Below are positions 1 through 7,706 of a DNA stretch of 32,247 nt, piece by piece. The position numbers and the translations under genes are program-made. Location of the stretch: positions 64,001-96,247 of IMG/VR virus record IMGVR_UViG_3300022750_000001; one strand, 5' to 3'. Every line of letters starts with the position of its first letter. Position 1 is the first letter of the stretch. This DNA is from a virus. The notes under the pieces are model-generated. The model saw only the letters and a program-made list of their open reading frames with translations. It made no database searches and was not told the DNA's origin.

Positions 1-823
1 ACCTAAAATTACTCTTGACCTGTTTTCCCTAGTGGATTCATTGACTAACTTGCACTGATACTTGTAGGCAGCTACCTCTGATTGCATGAAACGGTTCTTC
101 TTATTACCTGCTTCTATCACTGGTTCTGTGCCTAGTTGTACACCTACCAATACCATATCATAAGGTGCTATTAGTCTTAAAGCTATAGCCTCATCTGTTG
201 TTACAGTATAGTCTGTCTTTAATTCTAACTTGTCAAGTATCTTACTCTTATCAGTATTGGCTTTAGGTCTAGTAGCTGTTAGTGCTAATAATTCAGCATA
301 ACTATTACCATGTTCTCTAAAGAAAGATAAGTTACCATCAGTTATATTCTGAACCTCATCAAGATAAATCTTATTATAGTGTTTGTCTCTCATGTTCTTT
401 AATGAATCATAACAGACTAACTCTATTTTAGAATATATATTTGATGCTCCCCATTTCTCAAATTCCTCTTTCCAACCTGTATCTCTAAGCTTTTGTGTTG
501 GCACTACTATTAGCACATCACCTTGCTCTAAGTTTTCAGTCTCAAGTAAATCCATAATGGCTGTTCTACTTTTACCCACACCTGTAGCTAAAGATAGTAA
601 ACCATTTCTTCCGTTGGCATACCAATAAAGCCTAGCTTCATATTGTACCCTAGTTTTCACCAGATTAACTGCTTCTTGGAGTAATTCATGGTCTCCACTC
701 TGTTCTATAAGTGTAAGTATTGGTTCAATGTACTCTAATCTCTTAGGTATAGGTGCTAACTCATCTATATCTACATAAGTTAATAAATCGAGTTGTTCAA
801 TTAGTGTGTTGTTATTTTCCATG
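1..823 (-). CDS. SF2 (SNF2/DEAD-like) helicase, C-terminus outside window
   Basis: This reading frame starts at the ATG at 823-821 and runs off the left edge, giving 274 residues. Visible motifs are Walker A (ATGVGKSRTA, about residues 79-88), a Walker B of DExx type (YLDEVQNI, about 153-160) and motif III (LTATRP, about 181-186). These define the first RecA-like domain of a superfamily 2 ATPase; the second domain would lie outside the window. DEVQ differs from classical DEAD/DEAH, and the SNF2-type helicase found in crAss-like replication modules is the natural comparison. It probably unwinds or remodels DNA during phage replication. The gene follows the DNA polymerase with a 24-nt gap in the same direction, so it is likely co-transcribed with it. 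SF2 membership is well supported; the subfamily is inferred. Confidence 0.85.
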
Positions 824-847
824 TGTTATTAAACAAGATGATTAAAC

Positions 848-2788
848 TTAGTGAATATCTGAATAGTGAGTGCCATAGTCTATCGAAATCCCTAAAGGAA
901 CATTGAGATTAACCATTTGGTTTACTTCAATGATGGACTGGTTTAGCTTCGCTTCTACTTCCTCTTTTTGACTAGGTAATAGTGGGAATGCAATCTCATC
1001 ATGAAACTGACCACATATCTTGATTCCTTTGGCTCTTACTTGACGTACTTGTAAATCAAAACAATATACACCTGTAGATTGATTAAGAGTTGAAAATCTA
1101 TCTTTATCAAACCTGAGTGTATACCAAAAGCCTGATACTGGGTTGTGTAGCCACATTTGACCATCAACTGTTATGACTTTAGCTGCTTTAGCTACCTTCT
1201 TAACTGCCTTATTACGTTGCCAATATGTTACATGTAGCTTCTTAGCTTCTTCTAAAGGCATACCTGAAGATAAAGCTATCTTAGGTGGACCTGCCCCATA
1301 GACTGCTGCAAAGTTAACCTTCTTACCTTTATCCTGTCTTACCTTTTTAATAGCTTTTAATCTATCTTTCTCTCCTTCTGCATAGACAAAATCATCTCCA
1401 AGGTCTTTCTGCTCCTTATTAATTCTCTTGAAGAAATCACTGTCACTTTCTGTGATTAGATTAGCTAACAATGAAATATCAATATGAGGGTCAAAACCTG
1501 GTGTTCTCATCTCTTTTACATACTCAGGGTCAAAATAATACATATAATGTTGCTTAGTTGTATCTTCTAATGAAGCCATATCTGAACCACATAATATATA
1601 ACCTTCAGGACAAGTTAAACTACCTCTAGCATGCATTCCATAAGGTCTAGTTATCTTAGGTAAGTTAACAATAATCTTATGCTTAAATCTCATGGTATTT
1701 GTAAAGCCATTAATCTCTGCCTTAAGATAATCATCGTCTGACTTATTTTCTAAGAAGCCTTTAAGTATACCCATCCTATGACGTATCATTGATAGTGATT
1801 CTAAGTTTTGTAATGCAGGTTCTCTCTCATATAATAATGGTATACTGTCACATATATTACCACTATCATCGTCCTTAGTTATTTGAGGTATCTCTCTTTG
1901 ACCTATAGTATTACCATTCTCATCCTTAACTGGCTTATACTTTATAGTTTGAGGAACCCAACCTATTGAGTAAAGCCAAGCTTTAATTTGAGTAAATGAG
2001 TTAGGGTTACCTGCAATCCTAGTAACTTCAACTTTAAGGGGGTCTTGGTATGATTCGGGTAATCCTCTTTCTCTTAGGAGAGAGTGCCAATTCTCTCCCC
2101 CTGCTGATAATGTGCCATCCTTTTTATAAGGCTTTGCAGGGTATTTGGCTGTCCGATATTTTATCTCTAATGGCATTGCTTCCCTAAGAGCAGAAGTTTT
2201 AATCTCCTCCTCCGCAGTTAATTCAGCTAGATAATTAGTACACTTTGGTACATCAAGCTTCCATCGGATTTCTTCTTGCTCCCTTGCACAATCTAATTTG
2301 AATGCTAAGTATGCAAATAATCTGTCGATTTCCTCTACACTATCATAGATTCTTAATAGCTTCTCTATAAAGTAATCAAATAACCTAGTATTAATATCAA
2401 CATCGACTTCACATCTATTGTCATACTCTGCTTGAGTTAAGTTCTCCCAATCATCAATAATAGGTTTCTGTATGCCAAAGAAATCTCCCCACCATTCTAA
2501 ACCATGTATTTTCTGTTGAGGAAACATGTACCAACTTATACCTAAAGTATCAATCAGTGTGCCAGTAAAGTTAAGATTGGGTAGTAATTTGTGTAATACA
2601 GGCATATCATAAGTGATTATCTTATGCCCGATGAGAGTTATGTTTGGAGTTTCGATAAAGGCTCTAATAGCCTCTCTACCATGTATAGTATATCTAATCT
2701 TTGTATCATAATCCCTGTAACTTAAACAATGTATTCGACCAACTTCATCAAGTAATCCATCAGTCTCAATATCAAATACTGCCCTCAT
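848..2788 (-). CDS. Family A (PolI/T7-like) DNA polymerase with 3'-5' exonuclease
   Basis: The product is the 646-aa phage replicative polymerase. The N-terminal DnaQ-like exonuclease shows ExoI FDIETDG (D6, E8), ExoII GHKIITYDMPVL (D61) and ExoIII RCEVDVDIN (about 125-133). The polymerase domain shows motif A GSDMASLED, motif B built on RQDKGKK followed by VNFAAVYGAG, and motif C QFHDEIAF with HDE at about 596-598. The length is close to that of T7 gp5 (704 aa). The usual Tyr of ExoIII is Arg here and the usual Asn of ExoII is Lys; the metal-binding Asp and Glu residues remain, so proofreading is probably intact. The gene sits between small hypothetical genes and the SF2 helicase on the same strand, in the replication cluster. 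The family assignment is secure. Confidence 0.95.
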   Translation of the reverse strand: MRAVFDIETDGLLDEVGRIHCLSYRDYDTKIRYTIHGREAIRAFIETPNITLIGHKIITYDMPVLHKLLPNLNFTGTLIDTLGISWYMFPQQKIHGLEWWGDFFGIQKPIIDDWENLTQAEYDNRCEVDVDINTRLFDYFIEKLLRIYDSVEEIDRLFAYLAFKLDCAREQEEIRWKLDVPKCTNYLAELTAEEEIKTSALREAMPLEIKYRTAKYPAKPYKKDGTLSAGGENWHSLLRERGLPESYQDPLKVEVTRIAGNPNSFTQIKAWLYSIGWVPQTIKYKPVKDENGNTIGQREIPQITKDDDSGNICDSIPLLYEREPALQNLESLSMIRHRMGILKGFLENKSDDDYLKAEINGFTNTMRFKHKIIVNLPKITRPYGMHARGSLTCPEGYILCGSDMASLEDTTKQHYMYYFDPEYVKEMRTPGFDPHIDISLLANLITESDSDFFKRINKEQKDLGDDFVYAEGEKDRLKAIKKVRQDKGKKVNFAAVYGAGPPKIALSSGMPLEEAKKLHVTYWQRNKAVKKVAKAAKVITVDGQMWLHNPVSGFWYTLRFDKDRFSTLNQSTGVYCFDLQVRQVRAKGIKICGQFHDEIAFPLLPSQKEEVEAKLNQSIIEVNQMVNLNVPLGISIDYGTHYSDIH

Positions 2789-2797
2789 AAAATCTAA

Positions 2798-3004
2798 TTA
2801 GCTTCCTGTGTACTCCCAACCTTTAAATAACTCTACAGTGTCGGGTAATCTGTAGTCTTTGTTGTTTGTTGTGTCCCTAATGATAATAGGATTTAATGTT
2901 GCTCCACCACTATCATAGTAACCTATAAAGTCAGTCCCATCAACTAGATAGAACTTACACTCTACTCCTTGCCTAGGATAATAGTTAAGTAATGGGTACT
3001 TCAT
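2798..3004 (-). CDS. Hypothetical protein, 68 aa
   Basis: This small soluble protein has a beta-rich pattern (FYLVDGTDFIGYYDSGG, then a TNNKDYRLPDTVELFKGWEY tail). I do not recognise the family. It ends 9 nt before the DNA polymerase start. Its ATG shares one base with the stop of the 60-aa membrane gene upstream (TAATG), so the two are probably translationally coupled in the replication operon. No signal peptide or membrane segment is seen. Confidence 0.7.
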   Translation of the reverse strand: MKYPLLNYYPRQGVECKFYLVDGTDFIGYYDSGGATLNPIIIRDTTNNKDYRLPDTVELFKGWEYTGS

Positions 3005-3186
3005 TATACTTGTTTTTGTTTGTTAGACTTCTCTACCTCTGAAGCTATTACACATAATATATGTAGTATAGCCATAAGTAGTAATATTATCAAGTTTTCA
3101 ATCTTTTGTCCTTTATCACTATAATGATACACTAGACCACCCACTATTAACCATAGGTAATATAATATTGTTACTCCTTTTGTCAT
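3004..3186 (-). CDS. Small two-helix membrane protein, 60 aa
   Basis: Two hydrophobic segments are visible, ILYYLWLIVGGLVY (about residues 7-20) and NLIILLLMAILHILCVIA (about 31-48). They are separated by a short charged loop (HYSDKGQKIE) and followed by a basic tail. This fits a hairpin inner-membrane protein. Its ATG overlaps the TGA of the preceding 49-aa gene by 4 nt (ATGA), a coupling signature. The function is unknown. Confidence 0.65.
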   Translation of the reverse strand: MTKGVTILYYLWLIVGGLVYHYSDKGQKIENLIILLLMAILHILCVIASEVEKSNKQKQV

Positions 3187-3332
3187 AATTCGGTTATTGA
3201 AATGATTACTCGGTAATTACCTTTAAAACTAACTAGAGCATCCATGACATCTCTAGCCTCAACATCAGTGAACTCACCAGTGCTTGCTGTTATTCTAAAT
3301 TGTCTTAGGGACAAGGTCTGAAAATTGCTCAT
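3183..3332 (-). CDS. Small hypothetical protein, 49 aa
   Basis: The frame begins MSNFQTLSLRQF and ends VIISITEL. A strong Shine-Dalgarno-like AGAAGGAG lies 6 nt before the ATG at 3332-3330. The start lies inside the last 38 nt of the upstream DUF6283-like gene in another frame, and the TGA overlaps the next gene's ATG by 4 nt. A purine-rich RBS plus exact coupling at the downstream end make this a probable real gene that fills an otherwise empty 108-nt gap. The content is soluble with mixed helix and strand. Function unknown. Confidence 0.6.
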   Translation of the reverse strand: MSNFQTLSLRQFRITASTGEFTDVEARDVMDALVSFKGNYRVIISITEL

Positions 3333-3648
3333 GTTGTTCTCCTTCTACTTTAATGTATTTGACATTTTCACAACTCATCATCTTAATCCTAAGAGCGATG
3401 TTATTACCAATACCTAACTGATTATATAGGTAGCCTATACAAAACATATTATCATTATCATTTGAATGATGACAAGCCATTACAGCTTGTTGTTTATCTA
3501 AGTTAGATATATCATTTGGCTTTGTTAATACTAATAGTTTATCATGTGCTTCATAGTCATAACCATTAGGTATAGTATTTATGTCTACTGATTTTTTCCA
3601 AGGACAACCTTCACATTGCTTTACCCTTGGTAATTTAAACTTTGCCAT
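3295..3648 (-). CDS. DUF6283-like Cys-rich protein, 117 aa
   Basis: The N-terminus has CEGCPWKKS (about residues 13-21). This is followed by an ACHHSNDN segment and a CIGYLYNQLG segment, a C-x2-CPW ... CHxS ... CxG arrangement. I associate that pattern with the DUF6283 family, common in phages and actinobacteria and of unknown function. The conserved Cys and His residues suggest metal binding or a redox centre. The gene starts one base before the SF1 helicase stop region on the same strand and overlaps the 49-aa gene downstream, so it belongs to the replication operon. The family call rests on motif recognition only. Confidence 0.7.
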   Translation of the reverse strand: MAKFKLPRVKQCEGCPWKKSVDINTIPNGYDYEAHDKLLVLTKPNDISNLDKQQAVMACHHSNDNDNMFCIGYLYNQLGIGNNIALRIKMMSCENVKYIKVEGEQHEQFSDLVPKTI

Positions 3649-3649
3649 A

Positions 3650-5005
3650 CTAACTAAATAATGCTACCAACTTAGATGCTCTAGTAATAGCTGTATAATA
3701 CATTGCTTCCATCTCTTTAGGTTTCTTTTTATTAAAACCTATGTTAGGTACATCAACTATTACAGTTTCAAATGTACTACCTTGAGACTTATGTACTGTT
3801 AAAGCATGATTATACTTCATCTGAGCAAATGCTGACCTCTCAACAAACCAATAGTAACCTGGGTATGATTGTAATTTCATATCACACTTAGCTTTCATAG
3901 CTGTACATACAGATTTAACCTCGGCTTCTGAGTCTTCATGTAGTACATGGAAATCATTGTTAACAAAATATAGCTTGACAGTCATAATATCATACGTAGG
4001 TATAACAGTAATCTTGTCTTCTGCATACTTCTCTTTGATTTCAGGTACTCCACCATTCTTGTATGTGATGGTAGTATACTCATTAGGTACTCTAAGTCTT
4101 CTAGTCTCTGTTGTTAATGATTCAACTAAGATTTCTTGAGATGTTGTGTAATTTTCTGCCAGTCCAAAATAAGGTTCGTCAAAGATAAGAGATTCTCCCA
4201 ATTCTATCTTACGTGGGTCACCATAAATTTTACGACGTACAGCAAGATTTATGGCATCAGCGGCATCATTTGTCCAAGAAAGATATTTTAGTTGGTCTGT
4301 GCCATTAATTTCAGCCAATTTTTCAATAATCCTTGGTCTATTAGTTTCGAAAAAATATCCCTCTTGATTTTCGTTAATATTATTAACTCTACTCTTAAGT
4401 AGATTTAAGTTATAACTCAAATCTAAGATAGGACTACCAACTGATTGCCTAATTGGTTCTGTAATCTCAACTGTTGCAAAACCTTGAGTAAATATAGGTG
4501 AAATGTCTTCTCCTATTGGTGGTAATTGCTTGAAGTCTCCTACAAATATAAATACTATATCAGGATATTCTTCAATCTTACCTTTACCAAACATCAAGTT
4601 AGAGCCTACCATTGAAGACTCATCAAGTATTACTATTTGAGCATTCTTTAATGGTGGGTCTTTAGGATTAACATACTTATCAAGTTCAAATGTAATCTCA
4701 CCTGTATGATAATTCTTCTTTTGTTTTAACTTTAAACCTGAATGTATCGTTCTAAACTCTACATAACTTCTAGGTGTAATCTTTTGTCTTACGACATTTA
4801 AAGCTTTACCTGTTGGAGCGCATACATATATGACACCCCAACTATATAATGCTCCACTCTTTAAACTTGTAATCAATTCATCAACTAAGTAAGTTTTACC
4901 TGTACCTGCTGAACCTTGGAGAACTATTCTCTTCTCTCCTAAGGCAATATAATTACAGATTTCATCGTGGGCTATTTGCTGAGATGGTCTTAATGTGTTG
5001 CTCAT
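3650..5005 (-). CDS. SF1B Dda/RecD2-like DNA helicase
   Basis: This is a 451-aa superfamily 1 helicase. Walker A is GSAGTGKT (31-38), Walker B is VILDESSM (about 125-132), and motif III is VGDFKQLPPI (about 155-164). The C-terminal UvrD-like motifs are VHKSQGSTFE (about 404-413) and YYTAITRAS (about 436-444). This set and the length match the 5'-3' helicase T4 Dda and RecD2 families (Dda is about 440 aa). It probably unwinds duplex DNA at the fork or during recombination, alongside the polymerase encoded downstream. Its ATG overlaps the stop of the preceding 118-aa gene by 4 nt. Confidence 0.93.
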   Translation of the reverse strand: MSNTLRPSQQIAHDEICNYIALGEKRIVLQGSAGTGKTYLVDELITSLKSGALYSWGVIYVCAPTGKALNVVRQKITPRSYVEFRTIHSGLKLKQKKNYHTGEITFELDKYVNPKDPPLKNAQIVILDESSMVGSNLMFGKGKIEEYPDIVFIFVGDFKQLPPIGEDISPIFTQGFATVEITEPIRQSVGSPILDLSYNLNLLKSRVNNINENQEGYFFETNRPRIIEKLAEINGTDQLKYLSWTNDAADAINLAVRRKIYGDPRKIELGESLIFDEPYFGLAENYTTSQEILVESLTTETRRLRVPNEYTTITYKNGGVPEIKEKYAEDKITVIPTYDIMTVKLYFVNNDFHVLHEDSEAEVKSVCTAMKAKCDMKLQSYPGYYWFVERSAFAQMKYNHALTVHKSQGSTFETVIVDVPNIGFNKKKPKEMEAMYYTAITRASKLVALFS

Positions 5006-5358
5006 TGGTCTTTGTCTAAAAATATAACATCTGAATTAGCTACTTCTTCCAACATAGCTATCCTTTTCTTACTTAATTCAATTATTGTGTCTACTCTCTC
5101 CATTGCACTAGCAATCATGTAATCTTTACCTGCTTTGTAAGTCCAACCATGAAAGTATAGTCTCTCCATCTGTGTACTAGGTATCAACTCTACACTAAAT
5201 AGTTTTCCTATCTTTTCAGGTAATATTTGCATAGGTAAATCACCTACCATATATACAGTTATTACATCATTGACTCTACCTATGATTATCTTCTCCTCGA
5301 CTATAACCCTGTATCTACTATCTAGTATAACCTGTATTTGAAATATTGTGTTTTCCAT
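5002..5358 (-). CDS. Hypothetical protein, 118 aa
   Basis: The N-terminal half is beta-rich (IFQIQVILDSRYRVIVEEKI), and the C-terminus is a likely amphipathic helix (RVDTIIELSKKRIAMLEEVA). No recognised domain. It is the first gene after a clear terminator (5381-5418) and overlaps the SF1 helicase start by 4 nt, so it probably opens the replication operon that runs to the left edge. A role linked to the helicase is possible from context only. Confidence 0.75.
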   Translation of the reverse strand: MENTIFQIQVILDSRYRVIVEEKIIIGRVNDVITVYMVGDLPMQILPEKIGKLFSVELIPSTQMERLYFHGWTYKAGKDYMIASAMERVDTIIELSKKRIAMLEEVANSDVIFLDKDQ

Positions 5359-5378
5359 TTGTAAGGTATAACAGGTAA

Positions 5379-5418
5379 AAGAAAAATAAACAGCAAGCCT
5401 TACGACCTACTGTTTATT
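5379..5418 (-). terminator. Rho-independent terminator of the 233-aa gene
   Basis: On the minus strand a 9-bp perfect stem (AATAAACAG / CTGTTTATT, loop 16 nt) is followed directly by TTTTTCTTTT. It lies 7 nt beyond the stop of the 233-aa gene and before the next operon start. Confidence 0.8.
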
Positions 5419-5425
5419 CGAATTA

Positions 5426-6127
5426 CTAAAGTGTTTGACCAGTTACAACTGTTGCTACACCCTGCACACCTGCCAATTCAGCAGTGATTTCAGGAGTGGT
5501 GTAGGTATTAGCCATATCAGCATTTCTGTCATCAATATCTTCAGAACCTTTGCCTGAAAATAATACACGACGATACTGAGGTTTGCCATGCCTATCTAAG
5601 ATAATCTGACCCGCTTTTTCGTGGGTTGCACTATATCTTACAACTTGTTGATTAGCGTAATCATCCATTGTTTTAGTAGTCAAACCTGCACTGATAGCAT
5701 AGATTTGATTTTCATCTAAAATTGGACGATTACTCAAGTACTTGTACAAACAAGCATTTGGTGCTGCGGCTAAACGTGCTATAGCTTGCTCATAAGTTAA
5801 ACTTGCAGGTACTTCAATCCAAGCTACTCTTTGCTCTGTTGAAGTAAATACTTGCTCTTCAAAGCCAAAATCACTTGGTGCAAACAATGAGTCACTTAAG
5901 TTACTACCAACTCTTGCACTTGGATATGCTGAAGTTGAATTAATAGCTTGACGTACCTCTAATGTTAGCGTACCTTCTTTCTGATATTCTTCATTGAATA
6001 CATAAAGACCTTTTTCAGCATTACCTATCAAAGCTGATTTAGTAATTACTGGTTTAACTGCTGAACCTTGTGCAATAGCTACTACTGCTGCTCCGTTTTG
6101 AACTGTGTTTGAAGTGTTAGCTTCCAT
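5426..6127 (-). CDS. 233-aa protein in its own transcription unit, function unknown
   Basis: The N-terminus is low-complexity (MEANTSNTVQNGAAVVAIAQ). The middle includes SLTYEQAIARLAAAPNACLY and RPILDENQIYAISAGLTTKT, and the tail is ATVVTGQTL. There is no signal peptide or membrane helix. It is insulated on both sides: three minus-strand terminator-like hairpins lie upstream (6182-6562) and a strong terminator lies downstream. That implies its own promoter, within 6128-6182. Dedicated transcription and its place beside the helicase/polymerase operon fit an abundant replication-associated protein such as a single-strand DNA-binding protein, but I see no diagnostic motif. A structural protein is the alternative. 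Confidence 0.75.
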   Translation of the reverse strand: MEANTSNTVQNGAAVVAIAQGSAVKPVITKSALIGNAEKGLYVFNEEYQKEGTLTLEVRQAINSTSAYPSARVGSNLSDSLFAPSDFGFEEQVFTSTEQRVAWIEVPASLTYEQAIARLAAAPNACLYKYLSNRPILDENQIYAISAGLTTKTMDDYANQQVVRYSATHEKAGQIILDRHGKPQYRRVLFSGKGSEDIDDRNADMANTYTTPEITAELAGVQGVATVVTGQTL

Positions 6128-6181
6128 GATTTTAAATTTTAATTGTGAATGAAATATATAATTGATTTGAATAAATCCTAA

Positions 6182-6215
6182 TTAAAAAGCCTGACAGCAC
6201 CTCTGCCATCAGGCT
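6182..6215 (-). terminator. Terminator-like hairpin
   Basis: The minus-strand stem AGCCTGA / TCAGGCT (7 bp) has an inner CAG/CTG stem and is followed by TTTTTAAT. It is the last of three terminator-like hairpins between the 116-aa and 233-aa genes. Confidence 0.65.
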
Positions 6216-6247
6216 AAACCCTAAAATATACCTATGAAAGTATGGGG

Positions 6248-6308
6248 TTAAGTATAGCGTAGTCTATTTCCTCACGAAAGGTCTTTTACTACTTGATGCT
6301 ATACTTAA
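6248..6308. ncRNA. Nested 61-nt stem-loop, candidate structured RNA
   Basis: The outer stem is an 11-bp perfect match (TTAAGTATAGC at 6248-6258 with GCTATACTTAA at 6298-6308). Inside are a 5-bp stem (GTAGT/ACTAC) and a 4-bp stem (TTTC/GAAA). There is no U-tract, so it looks less like a terminator than its neighbours. The strand of any transcript is probably minus, like the flanking genes. Confidence 0.4.
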
Positions 6309-6311
6309 TAT

Positions 6312-6350
6312 TTTAAAAACTGGTGTGGTCTCTAAACCGCTGCACCAGTT
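6312..6350 (-). terminator. Terminator-like hairpin
   Basis: On the minus strand, the 8-bp stem AACTGGTG / CACCAGTT is followed by TTTAAAAT. It is the second of three stacked terminator candidates. Confidence 0.55.
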
Positions 6351-6361
6351 GTAGACAGAAA

Positions 6362-6408
6362 TACTTATGGGGATGACTATAAGGAATTAGCCCTTATACC
6401 TATAAGTA
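6362..6408. repeat. Nested inverted repeat
   Basis: The outer 7-bp stem TACTTAT/ATAAGTA encloses an inner 7-bp stem TATAAGG/CCTTATA with a 7-nt loop. It is part of the hairpin-dense region and its role is unknown. Confidence 0.4.
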
Positions 6409-6526
6409 AGCTTAACGACCTGTTCAGTGGTTCATCACTCACACAACTTTTATATAAGAGTTCTCTTAAGGTGTATGCTACATTGACTGTCTAGTGTTTT
6501 TACTGTGTAGTTAGTTGTTTTGGTAA

Positions 6527-6562
6527 TAACAAAACCCTCTAATTGTTAGTTAGAGGGTTTTA
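6527..6562 (-). terminator. Strong terminator after the 116-aa gene
   Basis: A 12-bp stem AAAACCCTCTAA / TTAGAGGGTTTT has a short loop, with T-runs on both strands, so it could work in either direction. It lies about 40 nt beyond the stop of the exported 116-aa protein gene. Confidence 0.8.
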
Positions 6563-6601
6563 GGTATGTGTTGCACCATAAGTGCCGCGGATGTTATCTT
6601 C

Positions 6602-6952
6602 TTATGTTAATATGACTGTACTGGACTTCTGTCGTCTCCGTTCATTGAGAATACCATTGATATATGTATTATCGTATTTGGCATCGTTCTTTGAAATATA
6701 CATTACAGTGCCACTAAAGCTGTACTCATGCGTGACGGGTACGTCAAACAACGGGCTAAGGTCTTTCTGTAAGGTTAAGGCGGATTTCGCAACTGAAGCA
6801 TCAGCTACCAACAAAATATAAGATTTCTCAACTGAGATTTTCGATAAACTCTTGCTATCGTAGGAGACTCGCCCATAAGATGCAAAGCTTAACGTCACTA
6901 ATAAGATTGCTCCAAGCAACCCTACTGCGAATTTGTTAAACAACGTTTTCAT
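6602..6952 (-). CDS. Exported 116-aa protein with signal peptide
   Basis: The N-terminus MKTLFNKFAVGLLGAILLVT is a basic stretch plus a hydrophobic core, with a likely cleavage near FASYG (about residues 23-27). The mature part, about 90 residues, is charged (SLSKISVEKSYILLVADASV, then NGILNERRRQKSS). The ATG at 6952-6950 is preceded by minus TATAATTGTACA, a promoter-like -7 box 4 nt upstream. The gene has its own terminator. By eye its codons are richer in G and C than its neighbours'. An autonomous promoter-gene-terminator cassette with an export signal fits a moron. Surface modification or superinfection exclusion is possible but unproven. Confidence 0.75.
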   Translation of the reverse strand: MKTLFNKFAVGLLGAILLVTLSFASYGRVSYDSKSLSKISVEKSYILLVADASVAKSALTLQKDLSPLFDVPVTHEYSFSGTVMYISKNDAKYDNTYINGILNERRRQKSSTVILT

Positions 6953-6981
6953 TGTACAATTATAGATAAAGATTTTTGTAT

Positions 6982-7293
6982 TTAAAACTTTTTATGGTAA
7001 ATGGCATCAATTAGCTTTGTACCACTCTCAAAGTAGAATAAAGTCCTATTACCATTAACTAAGTTAATAGACTCTCTCCAACTACCTGATATATACCTAG
7101 CTGTATCATCACCACCTGATATAGGTATGAATCCCCAAGACTCTTTATAAAGGTTCTCTCTAGTACCTTTAGTTAACTTCTTAAGTATACAATAGTTCTT
7201 ACCATCTTTAGATTTATATGCTACTATAGCAGCACAACATATATCATCTACAGATATAGTATCTTTAGGTTGACTGATTAATATTTTCTGCAT
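6982..7293 (-). CDS. Hypothetical protein, 103 aa
   Basis: No recognised family. The sequence starts MQKILISQPKDTISVDDICC and includes an aromatic-rich centre (LYKESWGFIPISGG) and a basic end (YHKKF). Two adjacent Cys occur at about 19-20. No export or membrane signal. Its ATG overlaps the stop of the upstream 60-aa gene by one base, so they form a two-gene unit. Confidence 0.65.
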   Translation of the reverse strand: MQKILISQPKDTISVDDICCAAIVAYKSKDGKNYCILKKLTKGTRENLYKESWGFIPISGGDDTARYISGSWRESINLVNGNRTLFYFESGTKLIDAIYHKKF

Positions 7294-7475
7294 TATCCGT
7301 ATATCTTATTATAGTAATATTGAATTAGTACTAAAGCCTCTTTAGACTCTTTTGTCCTAGCACTACTAATATTCATTTGTAGAATATCTTTGAATGCATC
7401 TTCTTTAGTCCTTGGTTTTGATAATATAGTCCCGATACCTTGTATCTCACTATTAGTTCTTTGTAGTTTATCCAT
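7293..7475 (-). CDS. Hypothetical protein, 60 aa
   Basis: I start it at the ATG at 7475 (MDKLQRTNSEIQG). The longer frame would need a TTG at 7499 that lies inside a terminator hairpin. The protein is mostly helical and charged (TKEDAFKDILQMNI, then ESKEALVLIQYYYNKIYG). It is coupled by a 1-base overlap to the 103-aa gene. Function unknown. Confidence 0.6.
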   Translation of the reverse strand: MDKLQRTNSEIQGIGTILSKPRTKEDAFKDILQMNISSARTKESKEALVLIQYYYNKIYG

Positions 7476-7490
7476 GTTAGGTTTATAAAG

Positions 7491-7515
7491 TAAGCCCAAG
7501 AACTAACTTGGGCTT
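7491..7515 (-). terminator. Hairpin upstream of the 60-aa gene
   Basis: The perfect 9-bp stem AAGCCCAAG/CTTGGGCTT has a 6-7 nt loop. The minus-strand continuation TTACTTTATAAA is only moderately T-rich. It separates the 60-aa gene unit from the non-coding stretch upstream. Confidence 0.55.
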
Positions 7516-7624
7516 GGTAATACAAGTAAATAGTTATTCGTGTTCCTCTCCTGCCATACTCAGGAAAACTTGTACAATTAGACTAATTGTGTATGGTAAG
7601 TATATAGATGTGTTACTTATGTGT

Positions 7625-7657
7625 GGAAAAAGTATAGGGGCAACTACTCCCCTATAC
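7625..7657 (-). terminator. Rho-independent terminator
   Basis: The minus-strand perfect 9-bp stem GTATAGGGG / CCCCTATAC with an 8-nt loop is followed by TTTTTCC. Confidence 0.7.
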
Positions 7658-7706
7658 GCTATAAACCAAAACATAATCGGTAACTACCACTGATTATCGT
7701 GTTAAT

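Larger units (their letters stand above)
6128..6601. other. 474-nt non-coding, hairpin-dense region
   Basis: No credible gene was found on either strand; the longest minus ATG frame is 23 codons. It contains five consecutive stem-loops: 6188-6215, 6248-6308, 6318-6350, 6362-6408 and 6533-6562. Three of these look like minus-strand terminators. The AT-rich stretch 6128-6182 probably holds the promoter and leader of the 233-aa gene (minus TTAAAATTTAAAATC just before its ATG). Confidence 0.7.

Noticed and set aside
6582-6821. Plus-strand frame of 79 aa over the exported 116-aa gene
   Set aside because: It lies opposite a gene with a clear signal peptide, in the wrong direction for the arm, with no RBS.
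7534-7674. Minus-strand frame of 46 aa (MFWFIAYRG...)
   Set aside because: It is open and hydrophobic, but a T-tailed terminator hairpin (7625-7657) lies inside it and there is no RBS. A gene spanning a terminator is unlikely.
7508-7693. Plus-strand frame of 61 aa
   Set aside because: It opposes all neighbouring genes, crosses the same terminator hairpin, and has no RBS or promoter-like context.
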